Assembly (NCBI RefSeq): GCF_037975245.1 | Contig: NC_092567.1 | Span: 355,501 to 419,500 of the forward strand | Direction: 5' to 3' | Length of the DNA: 64,000 nucleotides | Source of the DNA: Apostichopus japonicus | Taxonomy: Eukaryota; Echinodermata; Holothuroidea; Aspidochirotida; Stichopodidae | Part shown: piece by piece, positions 8,734 through 21,211 of the stretch | How the letters are laid out: every line of letters starts with the position of its first letter | Numbering within the stretch: position 1 is the stretch's first letter | The notes under the pieces: model-generated | What the model saw: the letters and a program-made list of their open reading frames with translations, nothing else | Told to the model about the DNA's origin: nothing | Database searches by the model: none | Made by a program: the position numbers and the translations under genes

Positions 8734-10172
8734 CCAGTATCAGACGTGTCTCAAAACCAACGGCTCTTTTAAGGGCCATCCAAATCACTGAAAGGGCTAC
8801 TCTCGCTACTCCTCAAACATGCTTTTGTCTTTGTCTACTTTATTTCATTATCAAATCCCCCCCCCACCCCCTCTCCACCCGAACACCACCACAACACAAG
8901 TTCTCAGTCAATAAAATGACGGAGACCGGCAACTCAAACAGATTTCATGTTGAAAATGCAAAAGCCGAAAGGGCATCCCGAAAATAATCAATTTCGAGAA
9001 TATGGAAGTATCCCTTCCTTCCATCGTCTCTCACTCCCAGACGCAAACTAATGAAACAATCAAAACTTAAAATCCGCTGTCCAACACACTTGCGGACACC
9101 CGGCCGCACGAAGTTGTTAACCGTGCATATAGATATAAGGATATTTGTGCTATGTATGGGCTATTAAAACGATTGCCACTAACAATTTGGAAAAGGAAAA
9201 TCTAACAAACCTGATCTTCGAAAATTACGCAACTACTTTTAACTGCAATATGAGTCACTGCGGCGAGCTGGTCCCAATTTTGTCGGAGACACTTTGCACG
9301 ACGATAGGGTCGGTGCGATAAATGCGAGGGCAATTCCTAATCGAGTCAGGTCAATTATCAGAAAATCAGTGGTGATCAAGTGATGGGCATCCGTCGAAAA
9401 GGTTAACCGTATGGAAAAGTCCACATCAGGGTGACTTTTTGTACATGTTTCCAGTTATCACCATTCCTCTGGATGCTTGCATGTTAAAGCTTTCTAAATA
9501 AACTACCGATGGTGCAAAACTCGGGAGGATTGCAGGTGATTACGGCATCTAAGCAATTCGTTGCAGGTATCGTATGGTAGGTACGTAGCCCAAATTCTAG
9601 TATGCAGTAAGCCATAGGTCTGCAGTCGTTCCATTGCACACAAAATATATCGCAGAAAGCAAGTTTAACGGATGGTTGAACTTCTCCTTAGTCTGATCGC
9701 TTATGATGGTGACATCTTGAATTAACTCTTGATGAAATTTTCATTTCAATTCATTACACTTAAGTGACTGAAACTGCCAGACAATATATAGACGTGTATG
9801 TATTAGTTGCGAATGAAAACTTTTGACTTCTATTCTTGTCCGAAAATAGAGCACGACAAGCTTCGAATCGGTACTTTGAAAACTATCACACGATTGTTTA
9901 GATTGAGCTCCTTTCGCCTATTCTGGTTTGGTTTTACCAAAGGCAGTGAAAGTATCTAGAATTTTGAATTGAATAAAACAGTTTAAAACAGGTAGTGCTT
10001 GTACGTCAGTGTGATTAGGTCCACGACCAATCAAGACAGAGATCGAGGGTAGTTTCGTTCACGTCCGCCAGGACTAATATATTAAACAAAAAGAATCAGT
10101 CATAATTACAAAACAAACATACATTTGATATCGTTCTAACCTGACCCGACAGTAAATAGCAACACGAGAAAG

Positions 10173-10736
10173 ATGTCCGCAGTCGTTGCAAAGAGACCTG
10201 CTCAACCAAGCACCCTCGATATGATCGTCAAGGCGATTACAACCAGGCATGAAGCTAGAGGTTCATCCGTAGCCGGCATTAAGTCAACCCTACAAGCAAT
10301 GGAGTTCGACACAAAGAAGAAGAACACCCTCATCAACTCGGCACTCAAGAGAGGAGTAGCAACCGGTGTGTTGAAGCAAGTCAAAGGCGTCGGCGCAACG
10401 GGAACTTTCAAGATCGACACCAATTCAGCGAAGGCAGCCGAAAAAGCCAAGGCGCAGAAGGAGAAAGAAAGGGCAAAGACAGCTGCCAAGAAACAGAAAG
10501 AAAAGGAGAAGAAAGCCGCAGTACGAGAGAAAGCTAAGGCCAAGAAGGCTGCTGCTAAGACAAAGAAACCCTCACCGAAAGCTAAGAAAACCACCAAGCC
10601 AAAGAAGAAAACCACCAAGACACCCACCAAGAAAGCCGTAGTCAAGAAAGCCGTAGTCAAGAAAGCCGTGAAACCGAAGAAAACAGTTAAGCCCAAGACG
10701 TCCGCCACCAAACCTAAGAAGACAACTAAGAAGTAG
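10173..10736 (+). CDS. H1: Histone H1
   Basis: Reference protein sequence in an undisturbed unit. TATA at 10078-10086, stem-loop at 10765-10780. Its spacer (10737-12114) leads into truncated insertion B. Confidence 0.96.
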   Translation: MSAVVAKRPAQPSTLDMIVKAITTRHEARGSSVAGIKSTLQAMEFDTKKKNTLINSALKRGVATGVLKQVKGVGATGTFKIDTNSAKAAEKAKAQKEKERAKTAAKKQKEKEKKAAVREKAKAKKAAAKTKKPSPKAKKTTKPKKKTTKTPTKKAVVKKAVVKKAVKPKKTVKPKTSATKPKKTTKK

Positions 10737-12114
10737 CCAGTATCAGACGTGTCTCAAAACCAACGGCTCTTTTAAGGGCCATCCAAATCACTGAAAGGGC
10801 TACTCTCGCTACTCCTCAAACATGCTTTTGTCTTTGTCTACTTTATTTCATTATCAAATCCCCCCCCCCACCCCCTCTCCACCCGAACACCACCACAACA
10901 CAAGTTCTCAGTCAATAAAATGACGGAGACCGGCAACTCAAACAGATTTCATGTTGAAAATGCAAAAGCCGAAAGGGCATCCCGAAAATAATCAATTTCG
11001 AGAATATGGAAGTATCCCTTCCTTCCATCGTCTCTCACTCCCAGACGCAAACTAATGAAACAATCAAAACTTAAAATCCGCTGTCCAACACACTTGCGGA
11101 CACCCGGCCGCACGAAGTTGTTAACCGTGCATATAGATATAAGGATATTTGTGCTATGTATGGGCTATTAAAACGATTGCCACTAACAATTTGGAAAAGG
11201 AAAATCTAACAAACCTGATCTTCGAAAATTACGCAACTACTTTTAACTGCAATATGAGTCACTGCGGCGAGCTGGTCCCAATTTTGTCGGAGACACTTTG
11301 CACGACGATAGGGTCGGTGCGATAAATGCGAGGGCAATTCCTAATCGAGTCAGGTCAATTATCAGAAAATCAGTGGTGATCAAGTGATGGGCATCCGTCG
11401 AAAAGGTTAACCGTATGGAAAAGTCCACATCAGGGTGACTTTTTGTACATGTTTCCAGTTATCACCATTCCTCTGGATGCTTGCATGTTAAAGCTTTCTA
11501 AATAAACTACCGATGGTGCAAAACTCGGGAGGATTGCAGGTGATTACGGCATCTAAGCAATTCGTTGCAGGTATCGTATGGTAGGTACGTAGCCCAAATT
11601 CTAGTATGCAGTAAGCCATAGGTCTGCAGTCGTTCCATTGCACACAAAATATATCGCAGAAAGCAAGTTTAACGGATGGTTGAACTTCTCCTTAGTCTGA
11701 TCGCTTATGATGGTGACATCTTGAATTAACTCTTGATGAAATTTTCATTTCAATTCATTACACTTAAGTGACTGAAACTGCCAGACAATATATAGACGTG
11801 TATGTATTAGTTGCGAATGAAAACTTTTGACTTCTATTCTTGTCCGAAAATAGAGCACGACAAGCTTCGAATCGGTACTTTGAAAACTATCACACGATTG
11901 TTTAGATTGAGCTCCTTTCGCCTATTCTGGTTTGGTTTTACCAAAGGCAGTGAAAGTATCTAGAATTTTGAATTGAATAAAACAGTTTAAAACAGGTAGT
12001 GCTTGTACGTCAGTGTGATTAGGTCCACGACCAATCAAGACAGAGATCGAGGGTAGTTTCGTTCACGTCCGCCAGGACTAATATATTAAACAAAAAGAAT
12101 CAGTCATAATTACA

Positions 12115-12407
12115 GCATCTCCCTGCTTTCCATTTCTAATAGCAACAAACAAGTTTTAAACAGAATCCATACAACAGCCTATCGAATTGCACTGAAAATC
12201 CCTTCTTATATCGGAACCTGGCATGTTCTTCATGCGGGCAACACAACTCCTATTTTTAAACTTCTTGAAGAATTTAACATTAACCTATACCAAAACAACC
12301 TCGATAAAGACCCTTTAATCAAAGATCTTTTCCTGAAATACCAAGTCGTAAACACACACTTCCCGAATAAACGAAACCAATCTGTCTTTTCATTCCTTAG
12401 TACTTAA
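12115..12407 (+). pseudogene. ORF2 C-terminal fragment in truncated copy B
   Basis: Encodes residues from about 830 to 926 of ORF2, ending at TAA 12405-12407. It lacks the endonuclease and all RT motifs and has no start, so it is non-functional. Confidence 0.9.
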
Positions 12408-12692
12408 GAACTTAAACCCCAATCAATAGAAATCTCTCCCTCGCTAGCCCTTTGTCTCCTTTGTCCCCTGACTTCGGGTTCTTTCCTCCATTCACCCATG
12501 GCTTTCTATTCAATGCTATTGTAACGATACTTCACTTATCAACCATTCCCTGGCTCAACAAAGACAACTGATCCCCAGAAAAAAAAAAAAAAAAAAAAAA
12601 AAAAACGTTGTCTTTTCTTTGAAAACAATTCTATTATCCCCCGCAGGACCTCTTGCGAGGTCGATCAGGGGTAAAATTTCGTTTACTACTAC
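12115..12692 (+). mobile_element. 5'-truncated copy B of the H1-targeted LINE
   Basis: 578 bp matching the last part of element A, from about A position 7524 to its end, including the poly(A) run (12579-12605) and the terminal hairpin. It is flanked by TCATAATTACA (12104-12114 and 12693-12703). 5' truncation is the usual outcome of incomplete target-primed reverse transcription. Its break point and duplication differ from those of A and C, so it is an independent insertion at the same site. H1 TATA at 12082-12090 lies directly upstream. Confidence 0.93.
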
Positions 12693-12765
12693 TCATAATT
12701 ACAAAACAAACATACATTTGATATCGTTCTAACCTGACCCGACAGTAAATAGCAACACGAGAAAG

Positions 12766-13329
12766 ATGTCCGCAGTCGTTGCAAAGAGACCTGCTCAACC
12801 AAGCACCCTCGATATGATCGTCAAGGCGATTACAACCAGGCATGAAGCTAGAGGTTCATCCGTAGCCGGCATTAAGTCAACCCTACAAGCAATGGAGTTC
12901 GACACAAAGAAGAAGAACACCCTCATCAACTCGGCACTCAAGAGAGGAGTAGCAACCGGTGTGTTGAAGCAAGTCAAAGGCGTCGGCGCAACGGGAACTT
13001 TCAAGATCGACACCAATTCAGCGAAGGCAGCCGAAAAAGCCAAGGCGCAGAAGGAGAAAGAAAGGGCAAAGACAGCTGCCAAGAAACAGAAAGAAAAGGA
13101 GAAGAAAGCCGCAGTACGAGAGAAAGCTAAGGCCAAGAAGGCTGCTGCTAAGACAAAGAAACCCTCACCGAAAGCTAAGAAAACCACCAAGCCAAAGAAG
13201 AAAACCACCAAGACACCCACCAAGAAAGCCGTAGTCAAGAAAGCCGTAGTCAAGAAAGCCGTGAAACCGAAGAAAACAGTTAAGCCCAAGACGTCCGCCA
13301 CCAAACCTAAGAAGACAACTAAGAAGTAG
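12766..13329 (+). CDS. H1: Histone H1, separated from its TATA box by insertion B
   Basis: Reference protein sequence. The TATA (12082-12090) is now about 680 bases upstream instead of 95. Stem-loop at 13358-13373. Confidence 0.95.
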   Translation: MSAVVAKRPAQPSTLDMIVKAITTRHEARGSSVAGIKSTLQAMEFDTKKKNTLINSALKRGVATGVLKQVKGVGATGTFKIDTNSAKAAEKAKAQKEKERAKTAAKKQKEKEKKAAVREKAKAKKAAAKTKKPSPKAKKTTKPKKKTTKTPTKKAVVKKAVVKKAVKPKKTVKPKTSATKPKKTTKK

Positions 13330-14984
13330 CCAGTATCAGACGTGTCTCAAAACCAACGGCTCTTTTAAGGGCCATCCAAATCACTGAAAGGGCTACTCTC
13401 GCTACTCCTCAAACATGCTTTTGTCTTTGTCTACTTTATTTCATTATCAAATCCCCCCCCACCCCCTCTCCACCCGAACACCACCACAACACAAGTTCTC
13501 AGTCAATAAAATGACGGAGACCGGCAACTCAAACAGATTTCATGTTGAAAATGCAAAAGCCGAAAGGGCATCCCGAAAATAATCAATTTCGAGAATATGG
13601 AAGTATCCCTTCCTTCCATCGTCTCTCACTCCCAGACGCAAACTAATGAAACAATCAAAACTTAAAATCCGCTGTCCAACACACTTGCGGACACCCGGCC
13701 GCACGAAGTTGTTAACCGTGCATATAGATATAAGGATATTTGTGCTATGTATGGGCTATTAAAACGATTGCCACTAACAATTTGGAAAAGGAAAATCTAA
13801 CAAACCTGATCTTCGAAAATTACGCAACTACTTTTAACTGCAATATGAGTCACTGCGGCGAGCTGGTCCCAATTTTGTCGGAGACACTTTGCACGACGAT
13901 AGGGTCGGTGCGATAAATGCGAGGGCAATTCCTAATCGAGTCAGGTCAATTATCAGAAAATCAGTGGTGATCAAGTGATGGGCATCCGTCGAAAAGGTTA
14001 ACCGTATGGAAAAGTCCACATCAGGGTGACTTTTTGTACATGTTTCCAGTTATCACCATTCCTCTGGATGCTTGCATGTTAAAGCTTTCTAAATAAACTA
14101 CCGATGGTGCAAAACTCGGGAGGATTGCAGGTGATTACGGCATCTAAGCAATTCGTTGCAGGTATCGTATGGTAGGTACGTAGCCCAAATTCTAGTATGC
14201 AGTAAGCCATAGGTCTGCAGTCGTTCCATTGCACACAAAATATATCGCAGAAAGCAAGTTTAACGGATGGTTGAACTTCTCCTTAGTCTGATCGCTTATG
14301 ATGGTGACATCTTGAATTAACTCTTGATGAAATTTTCATTTCAATTCATTACACTTAAGTGACTGAAACTGCCAGACAATATATAGACGTGTATGTATTA
14401 GTTGCGAATGAAAACTTTTGACTTCTATTCTTGTCCGAAAATAGAGCACGACAAGCTTCGAATCGGTACTTTGAAAACTATCACACGATTGTTTAGATTG
14501 AGCTCCTTTCGCCTATTCTGGTTTGGTTTTACCAAAGGCAGTGAAAGTATCTAGAATTTTGAATTGAATAAAACAGTTTAAAACAGGTAGTGCTTGTACG
14601 TCAGTGTGATTAGGTCCACGACCAATCAAGACAGAGATCGAGGGTAGTTTCGTTCACGTCCGCCAGGACTAATATATTAAACAAAAAGAATCAGTCATAA
14701 TTACAAGAAAGTTTTCAAAGTTTTCTTATACGTTCATGTTTACAATCACTTCTATACTTGTATAGCGCCATCAATTGAGCCTTTACACCTTCACTTACCC
14801 GCCATTCTATATCAGAACGCGTCCTCAGCTACATATACATCAAGGATTGTAGTGTAAACGGAATATATTTCTTCCGTCCGCCGTTTTAGGCTGGAGTCTA
14901 ATTTTTCTTTCTGGTAAGTGAAGCATTGTTTTTAATATCATTGTTTAAGAAGCCATTTCCAACCCGTAGAAGGGGCTTGCCAAT

Positions 14985-16139
14985 ATGGCAACCCCTGGCC
15001 CACTAGAACCCTTAGAGATTGAAAACTTAGACCTATCCACCCTAGACCTAGATATTAATGATTGGATTCCGGTCCATAACATCAGAAAACGTCAACGCCC
15101 AAACTCCGTAGAAACAAATCCATCACCAAATACCAAACCGACCTCTAAAAAGACCTCCCAAACAATAATTGTCTCTGGAATACTGCCTGAAATATCAAAC
15201 AATCCTATCAAACTAGCAAAACTAATCAACGAAGAAAAGCCAACTGCAGTTATAACCAACATAAACCGTCTAAGAAGCAATGACATACTTATTACCCCCC
15301 ATGATCCTAAATCTTCAAACGTCCTCCTACAACCATGGACACAACAATCTAAACTAGGCAATCCCAAACCAAGAATCCCTCAAAATATCAAACAAAAGAC
15401 TTTCTCAGTGGTAGCATGCGGTATCAACCCAGAAGTAGAAACTAAAGACATAGAGCAACAACTGAAAGACCAAGAATACTCTCCAATAATTGTAAAAAGA
15501 CTGATCAGTCGTGCTACCAACAACCCTACCTGGAAAATCAAAATAACATTCAATGACCAAGAATCACAAAAATCCCTCTTAACTAATGGCCTTTACCTGG
15601 GCTACTCAAAACACAAGACCGAAGAATATCAAGAACCACCACAAATTAATCAATGTTTCAAATGCCAAAAGTTCGGGCACACTCACCACACATGTAAAAA
15701 CGAGACCCGTTGCCTAAGATGTGGTGAAAATCATAGAGTTAAAGACTGCCCTTCAAAACGAGAAAATACAAAATGCGCCAACTGCTCTGGATCCCATGCT
15801 GCCCTTTACAAAGGCTGCCCTAAATTTAAAGAAGCCAAATTTGAAGCAAAAACTAAACAACAAGAACAAAGAACCTATGCCAATGTCACCAAAAATACCC
15901 CTAAAATTGAGGTAACAAACAAAATCTCAAAAGAAGAAAAGATTAACATATCAATGTTTGTAATCGAAATGATTCAATATACCCTTCAAAAGGCAAAAAT
16001 AAACGTTAAAGCTGACGACATAGCCAGTTACGCCACTGTGTTGGCACTTAAACATCTTAACTTAAATGCCCCTAAATCTGTTTTCATGGAACGTCTCTAC
16101 CAACCTTCCATTTTTAGCCCTCCTGTAGCCCATAAATGA
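14985..16139 (+). CDS. Element C ORF1, Gag-like zinc-knuckle protein
   Basis: 384 aa, equal to element A ORF1 except T87 in place of A87. All three CCHC knuckles are intact. It overlaps ORF2 by ATGA (16136-16139). Confidence 0.93.
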   Translation: MATPGPLEPLEIENLDLSTLDLDINDWIPVHNIRKRQRPNSVETNPSPNTKPTSKKTSQTIIVSGILPEISNNPIKLAKLINEEKPTAVITNINRLRSNDILITPHDPKSSNVLLQPWTQQSKLGNPKPRIPQNIKQKTFSVVACGINPEVETKDIEQQLKDQEYSPIIVKRLISRATNNPTWKIKITFNDQESQKSLLTNGLYLGYSKHKTEEYQEPPQINQCFKCQKFGHTHHTCKNETRCLRCGENHRVKDCPSKRENTKCANCSGSHAALYKGCPKFKEAKFEAKTKQQEQRTYANVTKNTPKIEVTNKISKEEKINISMFVIEMIQYTLQKAKINVKADDIASYATVLALKHLNLNAPKSVFMERLYQPSIFSPPVAHK

Positions 16140-18916
16140 CAGGCTCACTTTCTCCTTCAGTGAAGTTCCTTCACCTAAATATTAACAGCATCCTTTCAAA
16201 ATTAAGTCTCCTTCTCAATCTTATCGCCATCCACTCCCCTGATATCATCTCCTTAAACGAAACTAAGCTAAATATAAATTCCCATCTAAACATTCCTGGT
16301 TACCAAATTTTCAGAAAGGATGTCTCTAGGTCTAAAGGAGGAGTACTGATTGCAGTAAAAAACATTCTCAAAACTACTCTTCTCTCAAACCCAACCCAAC
16401 CTAACAACCAATCAATTGAAATTATAATCGAAAGAAATAACAGACCTCTCCATATTATTAGCTACTACAGTCCCCCACGTGAACCAATTTCCCCCGCTAT
16501 TATACAAAAGTGTTCCAACAAAAATACCATTCTCTTAGGAGATCTAAATGCCCACAACATTATTTTTGGTAGCTCCAAAACTTCCGAAAAAGGTAAAGCT
16601 CTCCTTGAAATCTGCGATATCCATAATCTAACAATAATCAACCAAAACACCAAAACCAGATTAAACCCAATAAACAACAATACAGAGCTACTTGACTACG
16701 CCATAACCTCAAATGATCTCGCAACTAAAACTCATTCAGTACAAATTTTAGAAGATGACCTAATCAGCGACCATTTCCCACTTCTTTTTGAATTAGACCT
16801 AAACCTAAACCGTCAACAAATTAAAGAACTGACTTTCAATTATGATAAAACAAATTGGACATCCTTTAAAATGGAACTCCTAGCAAACAACACCATCCCC
16901 GAATTCAATAATAAAAACAACCAGCTAAATTACATTGATAATTACTGTGATAATATTGCCCATCATATCTTCAATACTTTCAAAAAACATTGTCCCTTAA
17001 AAACAAAACAAAACAGAAATCGAAAGCTCAATAAGGAGACTCTAACACTTATCAAATACAGACGCCGCCTTCGTAGATTCTACATGATCTCTCGAGATCC
17101 CACTCACAAAACCCAAATTAACCAGCTAAGAAAACAAATAAACAGACAAATATTAGCAGACGACCAAAACCGTTTAAAAAATGATTGCCATTCTATAATT
17201 AATGATAAAAACCCCAAAACCTTTTGGAAAAAACTAAAAACTATCATTAACCCCATTACCAATCCAAACACCGGTAACATAGACCAAGGACTTAAAGATA
17301 ACGTAGGAAACTTGGTCACAAACATTCAAGACCAAATTAAAATTTTTGAATTATACTTTAAAGATGTTTTCAATATCTTCCATGGCCCCTCCTATGATAA
17401 TAATTTCAAAGATGAAATAGACCGTAAAATCATTAATAACGCCGAAAAGTTTATCCCTACTCCATCAGGACTTCTAAACGAAAACATCCCTCTACTTAAA
17501 GAAATAAGTCTACATGAATGGCACAATGCCACCAAAAATTGTAAAAATACCTCCTCTCCTGGTCTCGATAACATAAACTACCAAATGCTTAAAAACATCC
17601 CTCCTGTTTTCGTAACATCCCATATTATCCCACTCTTTAACGAACTCCTTAGATTGGGTTACTTCCCAAGTCCATGGAAATCCGCAAAAATAATTTTAAT
17701 ACCTAAACCTAACAAAGATCGTACAAAACCTCAAAACTACCGACCAATTAGTCTCCTTCCAGCTTTGGGTAAGATATTCGAGAGAATTATCGACAACCGC
17801 ACTAGAACCCACTTAGATCAAAACAATTTAATTTCCCCGTTTCAATCAGGCTTTCGCCAACACAAATCCACTATAAACCAAACTTTCCGCCTCTCCGAAG
17901 AAATACGCCTCGGCTTTGTTAAAAACCATTACACTACTGCTCTTTTTCTTGATGCCGAAAAGGCATTTGATAAAGCATGGCATAACGGAATCAGAATTAA
18001 ACTCCTAAATTTTAATCTCCCCTCCAATTACACCAGACTTTTTTCGTCTTTTCTCATTGACCGCAATATAAAAATCTGTTACAAAAATCAATACTCAAAT
18101 TTTATCGGCCTCCATGCTGGCACCCCGCAGGGGGCTGTTCTCAGCCCTCTCCTCTACACCCTATTTGTTAATGACCTAAATATCCCCCCTCTAACTAGGT
18201 GCAACTACAGTCAGTACGCTGACGATATAGCCATTTGGAGCACCAGTAAAAATATTCATATAACGGAACTAAATCTCAAGAAAGCAATTACACATCTAGA
18301 AAACTGGTGCTCAAAATGGAGAGTAAAAATAAATCCTTCAAAATCTAAGCTAGTTAACTTTTCCTTTCAAAACTCAAAACAACGATATCATATATCTAAA
18401 ATCAACCTTTTTAACATTCCAATCACTGCCTCTCCTAGTGCAACTTTCCTTGGCATAACTTTTGATAACAAACTCACGTTTAAACTCCATTGTGCTAGAA
18501 CTGCAGGGCGCTGTTGGTCTCTACTTAAATTCCTTCAAATCCTTTCACACAAGTATAACTTCCCTCCGAATACTATTATCCGTATCTATAAAACCAAAAT
18601 AAAGCCGATCCTCAGCTACGGGAGCATCTCCCTGCTTTCCATTTCTAATAGCAACAAACAAGTTTTAAACAGAATCCATACAACAGCCTATCGAATTGCA
18701 CTGAAAATCCCTTCTTATATCGGAACCTGGCATGTTCTTCATGCGGGCAACACAACTCCTATTTTTAAACTTCTTGAAGAATTTAACATTAACCTATACC
18801 AAAACAACCTCGATAAAGACCCTTTAATCAAAGATCTTTTCCTGAAATACCAAGTCGTAAACACACACTTCCCGAATAAACGAAACCAATCTGTCTTTTC
18901 ATTCCTTAGTACTTAA
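16136..18916 (+). CDS. Element C ORF2, APE endonuclease plus reverse transcriptase
   Basis: 926 aa with every endonuclease and RT motif of the A copy. It differs from A at a handful of residues: I for T in LNxNSH (residue 47), I for T in KNxLK (77), I for L in LLExCD (159) and T for N in FIPxPS (442). None is catalytic. Two intact, near-identical ORF2 copies in one array point to recent transposition. Confidence 0.95.
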   Translation: MTGSLSPSVKFLHLNINSILSKLSLLLNLIAIHSPDIISLNETKLNINSHLNIPGYQIFRKDVSRSKGGVLIAVKNILKTTLLSNPTQPNNQSIEIIIERNNRPLHIISYYSPPREPISPAIIQKCSNKNTILLGDLNAHNIIFGSSKTSEKGKALLEICDIHNLTIINQNTKTRLNPINNNTELLDYAITSNDLATKTHSVQILEDDLISDHFPLLFELDLNLNRQQIKELTFNYDKTNWTSFKMELLANNTIPEFNNKNNQLNYIDNYCDNIAHHIFNTFKKHCPLKTKQNRNRKLNKETLTLIKYRRRLRRFYMISRDPTHKTQINQLRKQINRQILADDQNRLKNDCHSIINDKNPKTFWKKLKTIINPITNPNTGNIDQGLKDNVGNLVTNIQDQIKIFELYFKDVFNIFHGPSYDNNFKDEIDRKIINNAEKFIPTPSGLLNENIPLLKEISLHEWHNATKNCKNTSSPGLDNINYQMLKNIPPVFVTSHIIPLFNELLRLGYFPSPWKSAKIILIPKPNKDRTKPQNYRPISLLPALGKIFERIIDNRTRTHLDQNNLISPFQSGFRQHKSTINQTFRLSEEIRLGFVKNHYTTALFLDAEKAFDKAWHNGIRIKLLNFNLPSNYTRLFSSFLIDRNIKICYKNQYSNFIGLHAGTPQGAVLSPLLYTLFVNDLNIPPLTRCNYSQYADDIAIWSTSKNIHITELNLKKAITHLENWCSKWRVKINPSKSKLVNFSFQNSKQRYHISKINLFNIPITASPSATFLGITFDNKLTFKLHCARTAGRCWSLLKFLQILSHKYNFPPNTIIRIYKTKIKPILSYGSISLLSISNSNKQVLNRIHTTAYRIALKIPSYIGTWHVLHAGNTTPIFKLLEEFNINLYQNNLDKDPLIKDLFLKYQVVNTHFPNKRNQSVFSFLST

Positions 18917-19273
18917 GAACTTAAACCCCAATCAATAGAAATCTCTCCCTCGCTAGCCCTTTGTCTCCTTTGTCCCCTGACTTCGGGTTCTTTCCTCCAT
19001 TCACCCATGGCTTTCTATTCAATGCTATTGTAACGATACTTCGCTTATCAACCATTCCCTGGCTCAACAAAGACAACTGATCCCCAGAAAAAAAAAAAAA
19101 AAAAAAAAAAAAAAACGTTGTCTTTTCTTTGAAAACAATTCTATTATCCCCCGCAGGACCTCTTGCGAGGTCGATCAGGGGTAAAATTTCGTTTACTACT
19201 ACATAATTACAAAACAAACATACATTTGATATCGTTCTAACCTGACCCGACAGTAAATAGCAACACGAGAAAG

Positions 19274-19837
19274 ATGTCCGCAGTCGTTGCAAAGAGACCT
19301 GCTCAACCAAGCACCCTCGATATGATCGTCAAGGCGATTACAACCAGGCATGAAGCTAGAGGTTCATCCGTAGCCGGCATTAAGTCAACCCTACAAGCAA
19401 TGGAGTTCGACACAAAGAAGAAGAACACCCTCATCAACTCGGCACTCAAGAGAGGAGTAGCAACCGGTGTGTTGAAGCAAGTCAAAGGCGTCGGCGCAAC
19501 GGGAACTTTCAAGATCGACACCAATTCAGCGAAGGCAGCCGAAAAAGCCAAGGCGCAGAAGGAGAAAGAAAGGGCAAAGACAGCTGCCAAGAAACAGAAA
19601 GAAAAGGAGAAGAAAGCCGCAGTACGAGAGAAAGCTAAGGCCAAGAAGGCTGCTGCTAAGACAAAGAAACCCTCACCGAAAGCTAAGAAAACCACCAAGC
19701 CAAAGAAGAAAACCACCAAGACACCCACCAAGAAAGCCGTAGTCAAGAAAGCCGTAGTCAAGAAAGCCGTGAAACCGAAGAAAACAGTTAAGCCCAAGAC
19801 GTCCGCCACCAAACCTAAGAAGACAACTAAGAAGTAG
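19274..19837 (+). CDS. H1: Histone H1, displaced from its TATA box by element C
   Basis: Reference protein sequence. The native TATA is at 14673-14681, beyond element C. It carries the fully paired stem-loop variant (19866-19881). Confidence 0.95.
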   Translation: MSAVVAKRPAQPSTLDMIVKAITTRHEARGSSVAGIKSTLQAMEFDTKKKNTLINSALKRGVATGVLKQVKGVGATGTFKIDTNSAKAAEKAKAQKEKERAKTAAKKQKEKEKKAAVREKAKAKKAAAKTKKPSPKAKKTTKPKKKTTKTPTKKAVVKKAVVKKAVKPKKTVKPKTSATKPKKTTKK

Positions 19838-19865
19838 CCAGTATCAGACGTGTCTCAAAACCAAC

Positions 19866-19881
19866 GGCTCTTTTAAGAGCC
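19866..19881 (+). terminator. Histone 3' stem-loop, fully Watson-Crick variant
   Basis: GGCTCTTTTAAGAGCC: the wobble pair of other copies is replaced by T-A, giving a perfect 6-bp stem. It is shared only with the next gene (22244-22259). Confidence 0.92.
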
Positions 19882-21211
19882 ATCCAAATCACTGAAAGGG
19901 CTACTCTCGCTACTCCTCAAACATGCTTTTGTCTTTGTCTACTTTATTTCATTATCAAATCCCCCCCCCCACCCCCTCTCCACCCGAACACCACCACAAC
20001 ACAAGTTCTCAGTCAATAAAATGACGGAGACCGGCAACTCAAACAGATTTCATGTTGAAAATGCAAAAGCCGAAAGGGCATCCCGAAAATAATCAATTTC
20101 GAGAATATGGAAGTATCCCTTCCTTCCATCGTCTCTCACTCCCAGACGCAAACTAATGAAACAATCAAAACTTAAAATCCGCTGTCCAACACACTTGCGG
20201 ACACCCGGCCGCACGAAGTTGTTAACCGTGCATATAGATATAAGGATATTTGTGCTATGTATGGGCTATTAAAACGATTGCCACTAACAATTTGGAAAAG
20301 GAAAATCTAACAAACCTGATCTTCGAAAATTACGCAACTACTTTTAACTGCAATATGAGTCACTGCGGCGAGCTGGTCCCAATTTTGTCGGAGACACTTT
20401 GCACGACGATAGGGTCGGTGCGATAAATGCGAGGGCAATTCCTAATCGAGTCAGGTCAATTATCAGAAAATCAGTGGTGATCAAGTGATGGGCATCCGTC
20501 GAAAAGGTTAACCGTATGGAAAAGTCCACATCAGGGTGACTTTTTGTACATGTTTCCAGTTATCACCATTCCTCTGGATGCTTGCATGTTAAAGCTTTCT
20601 AAATAAACTACCGATGGTGCAAAACTCGGGAGGATTGCAGGTGATTACGGCATCTAAGCAATTCGTTGCAGGTATCGTATGGTAGGTACGTAGCCCAAAT
20701 TCTAGTATGCAGTAAGCCATAGGTCTGCAGTCGTTCCATTGCACACAAAATATATCGCAGAAAGCAAGTTTAACGGATGGTTGAACTTCTCCTTAGTCTG
20801 ATCGCTTATGATGGTGACATCTTGAATTAACTCTTGATGAAATTTTCATTTCAATTCATTACACTTAAGTGACTGAAACTGCCAGACAATATATAGACGT
20901 GTATGTATTAGTTGCGAATGAAAACTTTTGACTTCTATTCTTGTCCGAAAATAGAGCACGACAAGCTTCGAATCGGTACTTTGAAAACTATCACACGATT
21001 GTTTAGATTGAGCTCCTTTCGCCTATTCTGGTTTGGTTTTACCAAAGGCAGTGAAAGTATCTAGAATTTTGAATTGAATAAAACAGTTTAAAACAGGTAG
21101 TACTTGTACGTCAGTGTGATTAGGTCCACGACCAATCAAGACAGAGATCGAGGGTAGTTTCGTTCACGTCCGCCAGGACTAATATATTAAACAAAAAGAA
21201 TCAGTCATAAT

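Larger units (their letters stand above)
14707..19201 (+). mobile_element. Full-length Jockey-like non-LTR retrotransposon C
   Basis: About 4.5 kb, same family as A and nearly identical to it from AGTTTTCTTATACG onward. The extreme 5' ends differ (A begins TCGTTCAAAA, C begins AGAAAGTTTTC), typical of untemplated bases added at 5' junctions. Target duplication CATAATTACAA at 14696-14706 and 19202-19212. H1 TATA at 14673-14681. Poly(A) run at 19088-19115. Both ORFs are open. Confidence 0.93.
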